In this document: piece by piece, positions 17,644 through 27,791 of the stretch
Layout: each line of letters opens with the position of its first letter
Numbering within the stretch: the stretch's first letter is position 1
From: an uncultured Acetatifactor sp.
Lineage (GTDB): Bacteria; Bacillota; Clostridia; Lachnospirales; Lachnospiraceae
Assembly (NCBI GenBank): GCA_910579755.1
Contig: CAJTVB010000008.1
Coordinates: 74,079 to 138,078 of the forward strand
Direction of reading: 5' to 3'
Length of the DNA: 64,000 nucleotides
Translations under genes and position numbers: made by a program
Notes under the pieces: model-generated
The model's input: the letters and a program-made list of their open reading frames with translations, nothing else
Databases searched by the model: none
Told to the model about the DNA's origin: nothing

Positions 17644-17697
17644 CCGCCGCACAAAAGCCGGATGTGTTTGAAAATTAGGGCTTTGTGCGGCGGTTTT
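17644..17697 (+). terminator. Rho-independent terminator of the importer operon
   Basis: CCGCCGCACAAAAGCC and GGCTTTGTGCGGCGG pair over about fifteen bases, followed by TTTT. The loop is 19 bases. Confidence 0.8.
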
Positions 17698-17743
17698 GCG
17701 TGAAGCCTGAATTGATGAGCTAAGGTGGGCAGGAGGTATAAGT

Positions 17744-18676
17744 TTGAAAAAGTGGGATGTTTTTGTCTTCGGCGATATTAATATTGATCTGCTGATACCG
17801 GGGGTAAGCAGTCTGCCGCCCGCAGGAGAAGAATGGGAGGTGCCCCGGATGCGGACGGAGCCGGGGGGAGGAGCTCTGCTGTTTGCACTGGGCCTTGCAA
17901 AGCTTGGGATGAAGCCGGTATTTTTGGGCAGTGTGGGAGAGGACATTTACGGTGATTATTTAAAAAGCAGCATGGAGAAGGCGGGAGTGGATCTTTCCCT
18001 TCTGGAGACCAGACCCGGCGCCCGGACGGGAATTTCCATCAGCTTTACAGATGATAAGGACAGATGCTTTCTGACGTATCGGGGAGGCTGCAGAGTGCCG
18101 GATATCGGGGAGGTTTCCCTGGAGCAGGTATCCTGCGCCAGGCACATTCATCTCACGGGCTATGCGGAGGCGCAGAACCATGATGCCTATCTTGCCTTTC
18201 TGCAAAGGCTCCGCCGGGAGACGGATGTGACGGTTTCCTTTGATGTAGGCTGGGACAGCTCGGGAGAGTGGAGCCGGCGGATCTATGAGCTGTTTCCCTA
18301 TCTGGACGTATTGCTGATGAATGAAACAGAGTGTCTGCATTACAGCGGGAAATCCACCGCCCGCGAGGCGGCGCTGGATTTTGCGGAAAACGGGTGTCTT
18401 GCCGCCATCAAGCTGGGAAAGAAGGGAGCGCTTTGCTGTCGGGACGGTCAGATTTTTGTCCGGGAGGGCTTTTCCGTGCCTGTAGTGGACACTACGGGAG
18501 CAGGGGATTCCTTTAACGCCGGATTTGTATATGGCTTTTTAACGGGGGCGGATCCGGAGACCGCTCTTGATCTGGGAAATGGCTGCGGCGCCCTTTCCTG
18601 TACCGGACTGGGAGGCAACGTTATGTTTCCCACGTTGGAAGGACTGCAGGATTTCCTGAAAAGCGGGAGAGCGTAG
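17744..18676 (+). CDS. PfkB-family carbohydrate kinase
   Basis: 310 residues, ribokinase fold: PGGGALLFALGLAKLG (sugar-binding signature, about residues 46-61) and DTTGAGDSFNAGFVYG (about residues 248-263) with the catalytic Asp in GAGD. The start is TTG with GGAGGTATAAG upstream. It opens a run of enzymes (GH4, GH38, M17, GH125) and probably phosphorylates the monosaccharide released by them. The sugar (mannose, fructose or other) cannot be decided from sequence. Confidence 0.9.
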   Translation: MKKWDVFVFGDINIDLLIPGVSSLPPAGEEWEVPRMRTEPGGGALLFALGLAKLGMKPVFLGSVGEDIYGDYLKSSMEKAGVDLSLLETRPGARTGISISFTDDKDRCFLTYRGGCRVPDIGEVSLEQVSCARHIHLTGYAEAQNHDAYLAFLQRLRRETDVTVSFDVGWDSSGEWSRRIYELFPYLDVLLMNETECLHYSGKSTAREAALDFAENGCLAAIKLGKKGALCCRDGQIFVREGFSVPVVDTTGAGDSFNAGFVYGFLTGADPETALDLGNGCGALSCTGLGGNVMFPTLEGLQDFLKSGRA

Positions 18677-18762
18677 GAAGGTGTCACACAGAAACATGGA
18701 AACGGGAGATTCCCCAAAATGATTACAAGCGTATGCTGGAGAGTGTTAAGGGAGGTATAACC

Positions 18763-20124
18763 ATGAAAATAGCGGTAATCGGAGGAGCCGGTGTCAGGAC
18801 AGTGATTTTTATCAATGGGCTGTTAAAGCGCTGCCGGAAGCTGGACATTGATGAGGTGGCATTGTATGATATTGACAGGGACAAGCTTGGGATCATTCAG
18901 AAGCTCTGTGCCCATGTGGTAAGCCGGGCGGGCGGCGAGCTGCGGGTATATGCGGCTCAGGATGCCCGGGAGGCCGTAATGGGAGCGGACTATGTGGTAA
19001 CTACCCTGCGGGTAGGGGGAGACCATTCCCGGACCATGGACGAGGAGATTGCATTGCGCTGTGGGGTGATCGGCCAGGAGACCACCGGTGTGGGAGGGTT
19101 TTCCATGGCTGCCCGGACCATCCCCGTGCTTCTGGAATATTGTGAATTGATCCGCAGCTGTGCGCCCAATGCCTGGATTTTTAATTTCACAAATCCTTCC
19201 GGGCTGGTGACTCAGGCGCTGAAGAGCGCCGGACATGACAGGGTGATCGGGATCTGCGACGCTCCCAGCAGCGCCAAGTTCCGGATGGCTGATTATCTGG
19301 GAGTGACAGAGGAAGAGCTGTATGTGGAGTTTTTTGGACTAAACCATTTATCCTGGATCCGAAGCGTCAAGGTATCGGGCCGGGAAATTATGGGAGAGCT
19401 GCTGAAGGATTCCGATTTCCTGAAAGGGGTAGAAGAATTTGAGCGGTTTGATCCGGAGGTAATCCGGCTGGTGGGTCTCCTTCCCAACGAATATCTCTAC
19501 TATTATTACCACAGGGAGAAGGCGCTGGAGAACATTGTAAAAGCCGGCTCCGCCAGAGGGCGCAACATCGAGGAGATCAATCGCAGAATGTTTGAAGAGC
19601 TGCGGGGAATGGATATGGACAAGGATCCGGAGGGAGCCCTGCAGACATTCCTCTATTATATGCAGCTGAGGGAAAATTCCTATATGGCTGTGGAGACAGG
19701 AGGAGAGGGACGCCCCATCCTGGAAAGAGGACAGCTGCCTATACCCGAGGGAATCGGTTATGCAGGAGTAATGCTGGACTGCATTGAAGGAATGCAGTCG
19801 GATACCGGCAGATATCTGGTGCTGTCTGTGGAAAATCAGGGGGCTTTGCCACAGCTGAATCCGGAGGACGTGGTGGAAATGACCTGTCTGGTGTCCAAAG
19901 AGGGCATCCGGCCTGTGTCGGTGGAAAATCCGCCTCAGGACTGCATGCTTTTGATTCACAGCATCAAGCATTATGAGAGGCTGGCGGTAAAAGCTATTAT
20001 GGAAGGCTCCTCCAGGGAGGCAGTCAGGGCGTTGATGCTGCATCCTCTGATCAATTCCTATTCTCTGGCAGAGCGGTTAGTGAAGGAATACGAAGAAGCC
20101 TATGAAGGCATGTTCAAAAAATGA
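18763..20124 (+). CDS. Glycoside hydrolase family 4 protein (NAD-dependent)
   Basis: 453 residues. Family 4 enzymes cleave glycosidic bonds by an NAD+- and Mn2+-dependent redox-elimination mechanism, often on phosphorylated disaccharides. A Rossmann motif (AVIGGAGVRT, residues 4-13), GGFSMAARTIPVLL, FNFTNPSG and the metal site (Cys165 in GICDAPSS, His195 in FFGLNHLSW) are visible. Most 6-phospho-glucosidases read CNxP at the Cys; here it is CDAP, so the substrate class is uncertain. ATG 18763 was chosen for GGGAGG upstream; an in-frame ATG 30 bases earlier has none. Confidence 0.88.
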   Translation: MKIAVIGGAGVRTVIFINGLLKRCRKLDIDEVALYDIDRDKLGIIQKLCAHVVSRAGGELRVYAAQDAREAVMGADYVVTTLRVGGDHSRTMDEEIALRCGVIGQETTGVGGFSMAARTIPVLLEYCELIRSCAPNAWIFNFTNPSGLVTQALKSAGHDRVIGICDAPSSAKFRMADYLGVTEEELYVEFFGLNHLSWIRSVKVSGREIMGELLKDSDFLKGVEEFERFDPEVIRLVGLLPNEYLYYYYHREKALENIVKAGSARGRNIEEINRRMFEELRGMDMDKDPEGALQTFLYYMQLRENSYMAVETGGEGRPILERGQLPIPEGIGYAGVMLDCIEGMQSDTGRYLVLSVENQGALPQLNPEDVVEMTCLVSKEGIRPVSVENPPQDCMLLIHSIKHYERLAVKAIMEGSSREAVRALMLHPLINSYSLAERLVKEYEEAYEGMFKK

Positions 20125-20194
20125 CAGATGCTGCAGATAAGTGCAGCAAATGAGATTGAGATGATAAGGTGCAACAGTGAAAGGAGGACACAAC

Positions 20195-23100
20195 ATGCCT
20201 TTTGATTTTCACAACAGGGACAGAATGGAGTCTTGGATCGATGAACTGAAGGAGCTCCGTTACCGATGCCTGAGGGAGATCGGAGAATTTGAATGGTACA
20301 GTGATGCAGGAGAAATCGGCAGCAGACAGCCGGGGGATCTGGAAAGCCCGGAAAAGGTGGGAAAAGGATTTGCCTGGAGCGGCTGGGACCGGTATAACTG
20401 GCTGTGCACAAGGGTGGAGGTGGAAGAGGAGCTGGTTCGGGAAGCCGCAGACGGAGACATTGTGGGACTCTTTGACTTTGGCGTGCGTGAGGGAACCGGT
20501 AACAACAGCCATTTTGAAAGCCTCCTTTATGTAAACGGAGAACCCTATCAGGGAGTGGACGGAAACCACAAGGAAGTCTTTTTCCCCATAGAGGAAACGG
20601 GAAGGACATTGGATTTGAAATTCCGGGTCTGGTCCGGATTGTGCGGCGGGGGAAGACCCCATGACATGCATATGAGAATCGTACGTGCGCAGATCGGTAT
20701 TATGGACAGGGCCACGGATGACTTTTACTATCTGGCACGCACGGCGCTGGACACCTATGATCTGCTTCCCAAGGAAAGTGAATATAAGGAGTGGCTGCTG
20801 GGCAGGCTGACAAAGGCCTTCCGGCTGGTGGATTACACCGAGCCCGGGGATGCCGCCTTTTATGAGAGTATCCGGCAGGCCTATGAGTTCCTGGCGGAAG
20901 AACTGCAGGGAAATGGGAAACCGGATGTAACGGTGACCATGCTGGGGCATACTCATATCGATGTGGGCTGGCTGTGGAGGGTCCGCCATACCAGAGAGAA
21001 GGCGGCCCGTTCCTTCTCCACAGTGAACCGTCTTATGGAGAAGTACCCGTCTTATCAGTTTTTGCAGTCCCAGGCGCAGCTGTATGAGTTTATCAAGACA
21101 GATTATCCCGATATCTATGAGCACATCCGGAAGAGAGTTTCCCAGGGACGCTGGGAGCCCTCCGGCGCCATGTGGGTGGAATGCGACTGCAACCTGACCT
21201 CGGGCGAATCCATTATCCGGCAGATTTTGGTGGGCAAGCAGTTTTTCCGCCAGGAATTTGGCTATAACAACACTTTCCTGTGGCTTCCGGATGTATTCGG
21301 ATATTCCTGGGCCCTTCCTCAGATTCTGAAAAAGTCCGGGGTGGAAACCTTTATGACCACAAAAATCAGCTGGAATGACACCAATCAGCTGCCTTTTGAC
21401 ACCTTCCTCTGGAAGGGAATGGACGGCAGCCTGCTGACCACTCATTTTATCACCACCACGGATGAAGGCTCCAGCTCCTACACTTACAATGGAGACACCA
21501 GGCCATATGCGGTAAAAGGAGTGTGGGACAATTACAAGAATAAGGATCTGAACCGGGAGCTTCTGATCTCCTTCGGCTACGGAGACGGAGGAGGAGGCCC
21601 TAACAGAGATATGATCAAAACCGTGGAGTGCCTGGAGAAAATGCCCGGTATTCCCCACGTGAGATGGGAGAGCGCCACGGCTTATTTTGACAGGCTGAAC
21701 GAAACCATTGAGAAAAATCCGTTAGGGGGATATCTTCCGGTGTGGGACGGAGAGCTGTACCTGGAATTTCACCGGGGAACCTATACCTCTCAGGCCTACA
21801 ATAAAAAGACCAACAGACAGCTGGAATATTGGCTGCGCCGCACCGAGCTTCTGGGTGTGCTGGCAGGAGAGGAAAGCGGACAGAGGCATCTTTATGACAG
21901 AGAAAGACTGCTGCGGGCCTGGAAGATCGTGCTCTGCCAGCAGTTCCACGACATCCTGCCCGGATCCTCTATTCACGAGGTGTATGAGGACAGTCATGAG
22001 GAATATGGAAAGGCGGCACAGCTGCTTGAAGAGGTGCAGGAGGCGGCAAAGGAGGCGCTTATTGTGCCCCGGGCCGATACCTTTACCGTGTGGAACAGCT
22101 CCAACTGGGCGCTGAGCGGCGCGGTGAAGCTGCCCGGATCCCTGGACAAGGGCGGAAATACTTATCTGGATGAGGATGGAAAGCGTCTTCCTGCCGTGTG
22201 CGGAAAGGAAGCGGATTATGTGTGGATTGATCAGGCCAGACCCTTTGGTCCGGAGGTGATTCTGGTGGGAAGCGCCCGGGACAGCGCTGGGGAAGGAATT
22301 GTCCGCGGTCCAGCGGAAGGTATTGCCAAAACTTCAGCAAAGGGGGCGGAACAGGTGGATACTCCGTATTATCACGCGGAGTGGAATGCTTCCGGCCAGC
22401 TGACTGTGCTGTACGACAAAATCGCCGGACGTAACGTACTGGCGCCGGGAAAATGCGGAAATATACTGCAGATCTTTGAGGATAAGCCCCGGTGCTTCGA
22501 TGCCTGGGAGATGGAGCCTACCATTGACGAAAAATGCAGGCCGGTGGAGGATTGCCAGAGTATTACTGTGGAGCACAATGAACTGGGAACCTTTGTACAT
22601 ACCCATCACCAATGGCACCATTCTCACATTTGGCAGACGGTATGCTTTTATGAGAGAAAGCGCCGGATCGATTTTGTCACCCGGGTGGACTGGAGAGAGC
22701 ATCAGAAGCTTTTGAAGGCAGCATTCCCCGTGGATATCAGGGCTGTCAGCGCCCGGTATGATATTCAGGAGGGCAATATTGTGCGTCCTGTGGTGTGCAA
22801 CACCTCCTGGGATGCGGCCCGGTTTGAGACGGTGGCTCATAAATGGGTGGACTTTTCCGAAACAGGCTATGGGGTGGCATTGCTGAATAACTGCAAATAT
22901 GGCCATGACATTAAGGAGAATACCATCCGCCTGTCCTTGCTGAAGTCGGCGGTGGATCCGGATTACGACGCGGACAACGGCCTGCATGAATTTACCTATT
23001 CCCTTCTGCCTCATCAGGAGGAATGGTATGCGGCAGGTCTGGAGCAGGAGGCTTTTGAGTTAAATGAGCCCTTGACGGCATTTGCCGGCAGTTGGAAGGG

Positions 23101-23365
23101 AAGCCGGGAGAGCGCTGTTCGTCTGGACGGGGATTTTGTGGAGGTAGATGCGGTAAAGCGTGCGGAGAACGGAGATGAGATTGTGCTTCGTTTCCATGAA
23201 TACACCGGAAGACGGGGCAGGGTAAGGCTGGAGACGGCCTGGAGCAGCGCGGCCTGGTGTGAGTGTAATCTTATGGAGGAGCCCTGTACTGACTGGCAGG
23301 AGGGTTCTGTGGAGGTGGAGGTTACTCCCTATGAAATCAAGACACTGCTGTTTCGGATGAAATAA
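20195..23365 (+). CDS. Alpha-mannosidase, glycoside hydrolase family 38
   Basis: 1056 residues, the usual length for bacterial GH38. The zinc site GHTHIDVGWLW is at about residues 250-260, the nucleophile Asp is in LPDVFGYS (about residue 366), and QFHDILPGSSIHEVYED lies near 580. C-terminal beta-sandwich domains follow. The first 200 residues form the N-terminal domain seen in the ManA-like subgroup. No signal peptide is seen, so it trims alpha-mannosides in the cytoplasm. ATG 20195 has AAAGGAGG in front. It lies between GH4 and M17 genes in what appears to be one operon. Confidence 0.95.
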   Translation: MPFDFHNRDRMESWIDELKELRYRCLREIGEFEWYSDAGEIGSRQPGDLESPEKVGKGFAWSGWDRYNWLCTRVEVEEELVREAADGDIVGLFDFGVREGTGNNSHFESLLYVNGEPYQGVDGNHKEVFFPIEETGRTLDLKFRVWSGLCGGGRPHDMHMRIVRAQIGIMDRATDDFYYLARTALDTYDLLPKESEYKEWLLGRLTKAFRLVDYTEPGDAAFYESIRQAYEFLAEELQGNGKPDVTVTMLGHTHIDVGWLWRVRHTREKAARSFSTVNRLMEKYPSYQFLQSQAQLYEFIKTDYPDIYEHIRKRVSQGRWEPSGAMWVECDCNLTSGESIIRQILVGKQFFRQEFGYNNTFLWLPDVFGYSWALPQILKKSGVETFMTTKISWNDTNQLPFDTFLWKGMDGSLLTTHFITTTDEGSSSYTYNGDTRPYAVKGVWDNYKNKDLNRELLISFGYGDGGGGPNRDMIKTVECLEKMPGIPHVRWESATAYFDRLNETIEKNPLGGYLPVWDGELYLEFHRGTYTSQAYNKKTNRQLEYWLRRTELLGVLAGEESGQRHLYDRERLLRAWKIVLCQQFHDILPGSSIHEVYEDSHEEYGKAAQLLEEVQEAAKEALIVPRADTFTVWNSSNWALSGAVKLPGSLDKGGNTYLDEDGKRLPAVCGKEADYVWIDQARPFGPEVILVGSARDSAGEGIVRGPAEGIAKTSAKGAEQVDTPYYHAEWNASGQLTVLYDKIAGRNVLAPGKCGNILQIFEDKPRCFDAWEMEPTIDEKCRPVEDCQSITVEHNELGTFVHTHHQWHHSHIWQTVCFYERKRRIDFVTRVDWREHQKLLKAAFPVDIRAVSARYDIQEGNIVRPVVCNTSWDAARFETVAHKWVDFSETGYGVALLNNCKYGHDIKENTIRLSLLKSAVDPDYDADNGLHEFTYSLLPHQEEWYAAGLEQEAFELNEPLTAFAGSWKGSRESAVRLDGDFVEVDAVKRAENGDEIVLRFHEYTGRRGRVRLETAWSSAAWCECNLMEEPCTDWQEGSVEVEVTPYEIKTLLFRMK

Positions 23366-23464
23366 TTGAATGTAATTTTAGGATCATTTACAGCCCGGTG
23401 CTTTCCCGCCCTGACCTTTACGGCAGGAGGCTGGGCTGTGGCTATGGGAAGGCGGGGTGGCAGA

Positions 23465-24865
23465 ATGCAGTTTGTACTGAAAGGGAAAATGGAACAAGGG
23501 ATTCCCGCGCTTACCTGGGAAAAACAGGGCGGCGACAGAGCATCCCTGCGGGATATGGTGAATCAGTGGGGATATTCGTTAAAGGAGGATTGCCAGATTG
23601 ATCTGGAGGCCTTTGGAGCGGAAATGTTTCAGGGTCCGGTTTCTGAGGCGGCGGGTTTTCTTACAGAGGCGCTTATGCAGGGCGCTTACCGGTTTGGAAG
23701 GAAGGCGCTGGGACCGGGCGCTTCTGAAAAAATTTTTGAGCTGCGGGATGAGTTGGCGGCCTTGCCGGAGATTACCGTGTACCTGGTGCTTTCCGGGAAG
23801 GCTGCGGAAGGAAAGGCTGTAGAGGATGAAATAGCAAGGGGTCAGTGCCTGGGGCGCTGCCGGAATTATGCCAGAATGCTGGGGGATCTGCCGGCAAATT
23901 ATCTCACGGCGGATGAGCTCTGCCTCTATGCCCAAAGGCTGGCGGAGGCAAAGCCTATTCTGTCCCTGGAGATTTTCCGGGATCAGGAGCTTCGCAGGAT
24001 GGGCTGCGGGGGGATTCTGGGCGTAAATCAGGCCTCCAAAACCTCTGCCGCTCTTCTGCACCTGCGCTATGAGGGCAGGGGTGAAGGCCCTGTGACGGCG
24101 CTGGTGGGAAAGGGTGTCATGTTTGACAGCGGCGGTATCCATCTGAAATCCATGAGTGACATGGAGGGCATGAAATATGATATGTGCGGCGGGGCGGATG
24201 TGTTGTGTCTGATGGAATATGCGGCGGAGACAGGCATGGACCTTCCGCTTGCGGCGGCCATCCCGCTGGTGGAAAACGCCACAGGGGAAAACAGTCTTCG
24301 GATGGGGGATGTGATTACCATGGTATCCGGCACAACTGTGGAGGTGTATAACACGGATGCGGAGGGAAGGCTGATTCTGGCGGACGCTCTGGCTTTTGCG
24401 GCCAGGGAGGCGGACCGGCTGGTGGATCTGGCTACGCTGACATACTCTTGCCGGGATGCCCTGGGGGACGAGACCGCAGGATTTTTCTGCAATGATGAGG
24501 CGCTGGCGTCCCAGGTGGAGAATGCGGCGAAGATCAGTGGGGAAATGGTGTGGCGTCTGCCGTTGGGTGAGCGCTACCGGCGTCAGCTGTTCTGGTCCAA
24601 GGTGGCGGATATGGCTAACTATATGCCCGATAAAAGAGCCGGGGCCAGCGTGGCAGGGTGTTTTCTGGAGGAATTTGTGGAAGGAAAGCCCTGGGTACAT
24701 TTTGACATGGTTGGACCGGCAGTGCAGCGTGCGGAAAACGGCAGGATGGAGAAGGGCGCCGCAGGACGGATGTTTGCGGCGGCGGCAAAGCTTTTGGAGT
24801 GCGGTTTGACGAAGGGAGAGGATCGGAATGGGACAGGAGGAAAAAAGGAAGGAAGAGGAGCTTAA
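23465..24865 (+). CDS. Leucyl aminopeptidase family protein (M17)
   Basis: Two-zinc cytosolic aminopeptidase. The C-terminal catalytic domain is intact: GKGVMFDSGGIHLKSMSDME, MKYDMCGGADVL and NTDAEGRLILADAL supply the Lys, Asp and Glu metal ligands and the catalytic Arg. The N-terminal domain is divergent, as is common. The start is uncertain: the frame is open from TTG 23366, directly behind the mannosidase stop; ATG 23465 has a G-rich stretch upstream and gives 466 residues. The gene sits among glycosidase genes and overlaps the GH125 gene by 38 bases, so a role in taking apart glycopeptides is an attractive inference. Confidence 0.88.
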   Translation: MQFVLKGKMEQGIPALTWEKQGGDRASLRDMVNQWGYSLKEDCQIDLEAFGAEMFQGPVSEAAGFLTEALMQGAYRFGRKALGPGASEKIFELRDELAALPEITVYLVLSGKAAEGKAVEDEIARGQCLGRCRNYARMLGDLPANYLTADELCLYAQRLAEAKPILSLEIFRDQELRRMGCGGILGVNQASKTSAALLHLRYEGRGEGPVTALVGKGVMFDSGGIHLKSMSDMEGMKYDMCGGADVLCLMEYAAETGMDLPLAAAIPLVENATGENSLRMGDVITMVSGTTVEVYNTDAEGRLILADALAFAAREADRLVDLATLTYSCRDALGDETAGFFCNDEALASQVENAAKISGEMVWRLPLGERYRRQLFWSKVADMANYMPDKRAGASVAGCFLEEFVEGKPWVHFDMVGPAVQRAENGRMEKGAAGRMFAAAAKLLECGLTKGEDRNGTGGKKEGRGA

Positions 24866-26135
24866 GCGGGAGGTTGCCGCTTTGGCGAAGGAGCTGGCGG
24901 CAGGTTTGGAGGAAGGAAAGCTGAAGGAGATGTTCCTGGGGTGCTTCGTCAGTACGGCGGATACTACGGCCCGCTTTCTGCCGGAGGGCCGGGCCTATGT
25001 GATCACAGGGGATATCGAAGCTATGTGGCTGAGAGATTCTTCGGCCCAGGTTTCTCACTATCTGCCTTATTTAAAGCATTTTCCCATGCTCCGGGAGCTG
25101 GTGCGTGGGCTGGTGCTGCAGCAAATGGAATTTATCTGCATAGATCCGTATGCCAATGCCTTTAATCAGGAGGCCAACGGCAGATGCTTTGAAAAGGATG
25201 AGACGGAAAGCTCTCCCTGGGTTTGGGAGCGGAAGTATGAGGTGGATTCCCTGTGCTATCCCATCCGCCTTTTGAAGCAGTATCGGCAGGCAGCGGGGGA
25301 CGACAGTATTTTTGGAGACAGGACAAAGGAGGCGCTGGAGCGGATCGTGGGTGTATGGGAGGCCCAGCAGCGTCATGAGGAGTGTTTGGATTATTCCTTT
25401 GTGCGCCGGGACTGCCCGGACTCGGATACTCTGTCCAATAATGGAAAGGGAAGCCCCTGTGCTTACACCGGCATGACCTGGAGCGGCTTTCGGCCCAGCG
25501 ATGATGCTTGTCAGTATGGATATCTGATCCCTGCCAATTTCTTTGCGGCGGCGGCTTTGGGGTATGTGACGGAATTTGCAAGGGAGATTTATAAGGATGA
25601 GAAGCTGGCCCTGCGTGCAGAGCGGCTGGCGGAGCAAATCCTGGAGGGAATCCGAAAGTATGGAATTGTTGAAACCCGGGAATTTGGGCCTGTATACGCC
25701 TATGAAACCGATGGGCTTGGCCATTATAACCTGATGGATGATGCCAATGTGCCCAGTCTGCTTTCCCTTCCCTGGCTGGAGGCGCCGGGAGTGGATGAAG
25801 AAATCTGGAGGAATACCCGTGCCTTTGTGCTGAGCAGGAACAATCCTTTTTATTTTGAAGGAAGGGCGGCCAGGGGCATCGGAAGCCCCCACACGCCCGG
25901 AAAAAATGTCTGGCCCATCGCCTTGACTATGCAGGGGCTGACCTCCCGGGAGAAACAGGAGCGGGAGGAACTGCTTCGGGTGCTGACGGAGACGGACGCA
26001 GGCACGGAGCTGATGCATGAAAGCTTTGACGTGGACTGTCCGGAGAGGTTTACCAGAGAATGGTTTGCCTGGGCCAATTCATTATTTGCGCTGTTTGTGG
26101 TGGAGCAGCGAAACTTAAGTGTTCCCGGACGGTAA
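24828..26135 (+). CDS. Exo-alpha-1,6-mannosidase, glycoside hydrolase family 125
   Basis: 435 residues, matching the family (formerly DUF1237). Characteristic stretches: YVITGDIEAMWLRDSSAQV, DPYANAFNQEANG, WVWERKYEVDSLCYPIRLL, GMTWSGFRPSDDACQYGYLI and NLMDDANVPSLLSLPWL. GH125 enzymes remove non-reducing alpha-1,6-linked mannose, complementing the GH38 enzyme two genes upstream. It has no signal peptide. The start lies inside the aminopeptidase gene with GGAGAGGAT upstream, which implies translational coupling. Confidence 0.95.
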   Translation: MGQEEKRKEEELKREVAALAKELAAGLEEGKLKEMFLGCFVSTADTTARFLPEGRAYVITGDIEAMWLRDSSAQVSHYLPYLKHFPMLRELVRGLVLQQMEFICIDPYANAFNQEANGRCFEKDETESSPWVWERKYEVDSLCYPIRLLKQYRQAAGDDSIFGDRTKEALERIVGVWEAQQRHEECLDYSFVRRDCPDSDTLSNNGKGSPCAYTGMTWSGFRPSDDACQYGYLIPANFFAAAALGYVTEFAREIYKDEKLALRAERLAEQILEGIRKYGIVETREFGPVYAYETDGLGHYNLMDDANVPSLLSLPWLEAPGVDEEIWRNTRAFVLSRNNPFYFEGRAARGIGSPHTPGKNVWPIALTMQGLTSREKQEREELLRVLTETDAGTELMHESFDVDCPERFTREWFAWANSLFALFVVEQRNLSVPGR

Positions 26136-26207
26136 ATACCTTCTGTCGATAATGAGGGATTTGGAGTTTGTTCCGAAGCCGGCAGCAGGAATGGTGTAAG
26201 GAGGCAT

Positions 26208-27791
26208 ATGAATTTTACATTTGACGAAAAAATAACAAAGCCAGTATTGGAGAATTATCTGAGCAGGTCGGTGACTGCATCGGGGCTGTACGCCAGCGAT
26301 ACCCTGGAGGATGACCTGAGGGCCCTGAAAAGGATCGGGGCAAAATTCCTGGGCCGGGCTTCCGGAATCTGGTATATGACAGAGCCGGAGGAGGAGCATT
26401 TTGAAAAATCCCGGCGCCTGGCAGAGCTGGTGCATGAGATGGACCCGGAAGTTATATTGCAGTCCTGCGTTTTTGAGATTGTGGTGCAGCGGGTGGAGGA
26501 GGTGGAGATTCCTCTTTATGTGCTGCAGGCTTTTGGGCAGAAGGAGGAGCGGAGAAATTTCCGCCTGATGGATATGCTGTTTCCAGGGGAGCCTGTGGGA
26601 TTTCGCAGCAAAAGGGACGACCCGGCAAAGAACGGCGGGATTCCTGATCTGAGCCGCATCGAGGCGGCCATGTGGTTTTACTACCGGGCCACCCGTTACA
26701 TCGACTGCGGTTATGAGGCGCTTCACATGGGGCAGGTGCATCTGTATACCGCCAATGATCCGGGTATGGCCAGGACGGCGGAGGTCTTTGGCATGATCCG
26801 GGAATATGCTGCCAAACATGGAAGACGCCACAAGGTTTTGATGGATGCCCATACTCATGGGGTGAGTATTGGAGGAAAGCTGCTGTTTGACTATCATGCC
26901 ATGCCCTTTACCCGGGTGCCTCTTTTGAAGGAGGAGGGACAGAAGCTGGTGCTGGTGCGGGAGGGCTTCAGCGAGGGCGGGAAGAACCCCGACGGCTGGA
27001 GCGCGGAGGCCATGCCGCTTTTGATGGAATATGACAATTGGGGCGGACGGGTGGTGGAGGAGCCTGAAAGGCTGACCCGCCAGGAGCTGGCGGCCAGAGA
27101 CTGGTGGGGCTATGACCAGATCGCCTGGTTTGCCAACCAGCCCGGGGAGGAGCGGGATCGCTTCCTGGAGTACACCTACCGCTGGACGGAGATCATGAAT
27201 GTGAACGCATATTTTGAGGTTCCCTTCCGCAGAATGCTGGGCGACGCCGGGGTGGAGATGGAACGGGCCGACAATGGCCGCAGGCAGGTTCAGGACTTTT
27301 ATCAGTGTAACGAAAAAAGCCCGGCCTGTCCCATGGGATTTTCCCAGGAGGAGACGATCTGCAGGATCTGGAATCAGGGCCACAGCCTGCGGGAGCGGGC
27401 AGGCAATCCGCCTGTTGTGTATGACCATGGAGCCCGGGAGGTGTATGATGAGAAGACCGGCTACAAGCTTCCGGAGCGGGTGGTGGTCTATGGAAGTTTC
27501 CAGCCTTATGTGGGTGCGGTGGAGAATGATTCCAACAGTGAAGTGACACGGATGTACTATGTGGGGAACAATATCTATGTACTGTCGGTGCTGATTCCCT
27601 TTGCAGGGCAATATCATTTCGGCGTATCCACCTACGGCACGCTGTCGGCGGTCTATACCGCTGACCGGTATCCCCGCAGCGGTTCGGGTCCCAGGGAGTG
27701 GTTCTGCACGAAAAAGGATAACACGGCGGTGCGTTTCACCTATGAGTTTATGGGCTCAGGGGGAGTGAAGGTGGAGGTTTTTGATGATTGA
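26208..27791 (+). CDS. Unrecognised protein of the mannoside locus
   Basis: 527 residues, no signal peptide or membrane segment. I do not recognise the family. The pattern of alternating helix and strand with aromatic and acidic residues (SGLYASDTLEDDLRALKRIG, MDAHTHGVSIGG, WWGYDQIAWFANQPGEERD) would fit a TIM-barrel sugar-active protein. The last 100 residues look like a beta-sandwich (YYVGNNIYVLSVLIPFAGQ). Start ATG 26208 with AAGGAGG. It overlaps the start of the DUF4091 gene by eight bases, so both are likely made together. A glycoside hydrolase or sugar-binding role is inference from context. Confidence 0.75.
   Translation: MNFTFDEKITKPVLENYLSRSVTASGLYASDTLEDDLRALKRIGAKFLGRASGIWYMTEPEEEHFEKSRRLAELVHEMDPEVILQSCVFEIVVQRVEEVEIPLYVLQAFGQKEERRNFRLMDMLFPGEPVGFRSKRDDPAKNGGIPDLSRIEAAMWFYYRATRYIDCGYEALHMGQVHLYTANDPGMARTAEVFGMIREYAAKHGRRHKVLMDAHTHGVSIGGKLLFDYHAMPFTRVPLLKEEGQKLVLVREGFSEGGKNPDGWSAEAMPLLMEYDNWGGRVVEEPERLTRQELAARDWWGYDQIAWFANQPGEERDRFLEYTYRWTEIMNVNAYFEVPFRRMLGDAGVEMERADNGRRQVQDFYQCNEKSPACPMGFSQEETICRIWNQGHSLRERAGNPPVVYDHGAREVYDEKTGYKLPERVVVYGSFQPYVGAVENDSNSEVTRMYYVGNNIYVLSVLIPFAGQYHFGVSTYGTLSAVYTADRYPRSGSGPREWFCTKKDNTAVRFTYEFMGSGGVKVEVFDD

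Noticed and set aside
20114..21658. 514-codon minus-strand frame opposite the GH38 gene
   Set aside because: Shadow of a motif-complete alpha-mannosidase; composition is typical of antisense frames.
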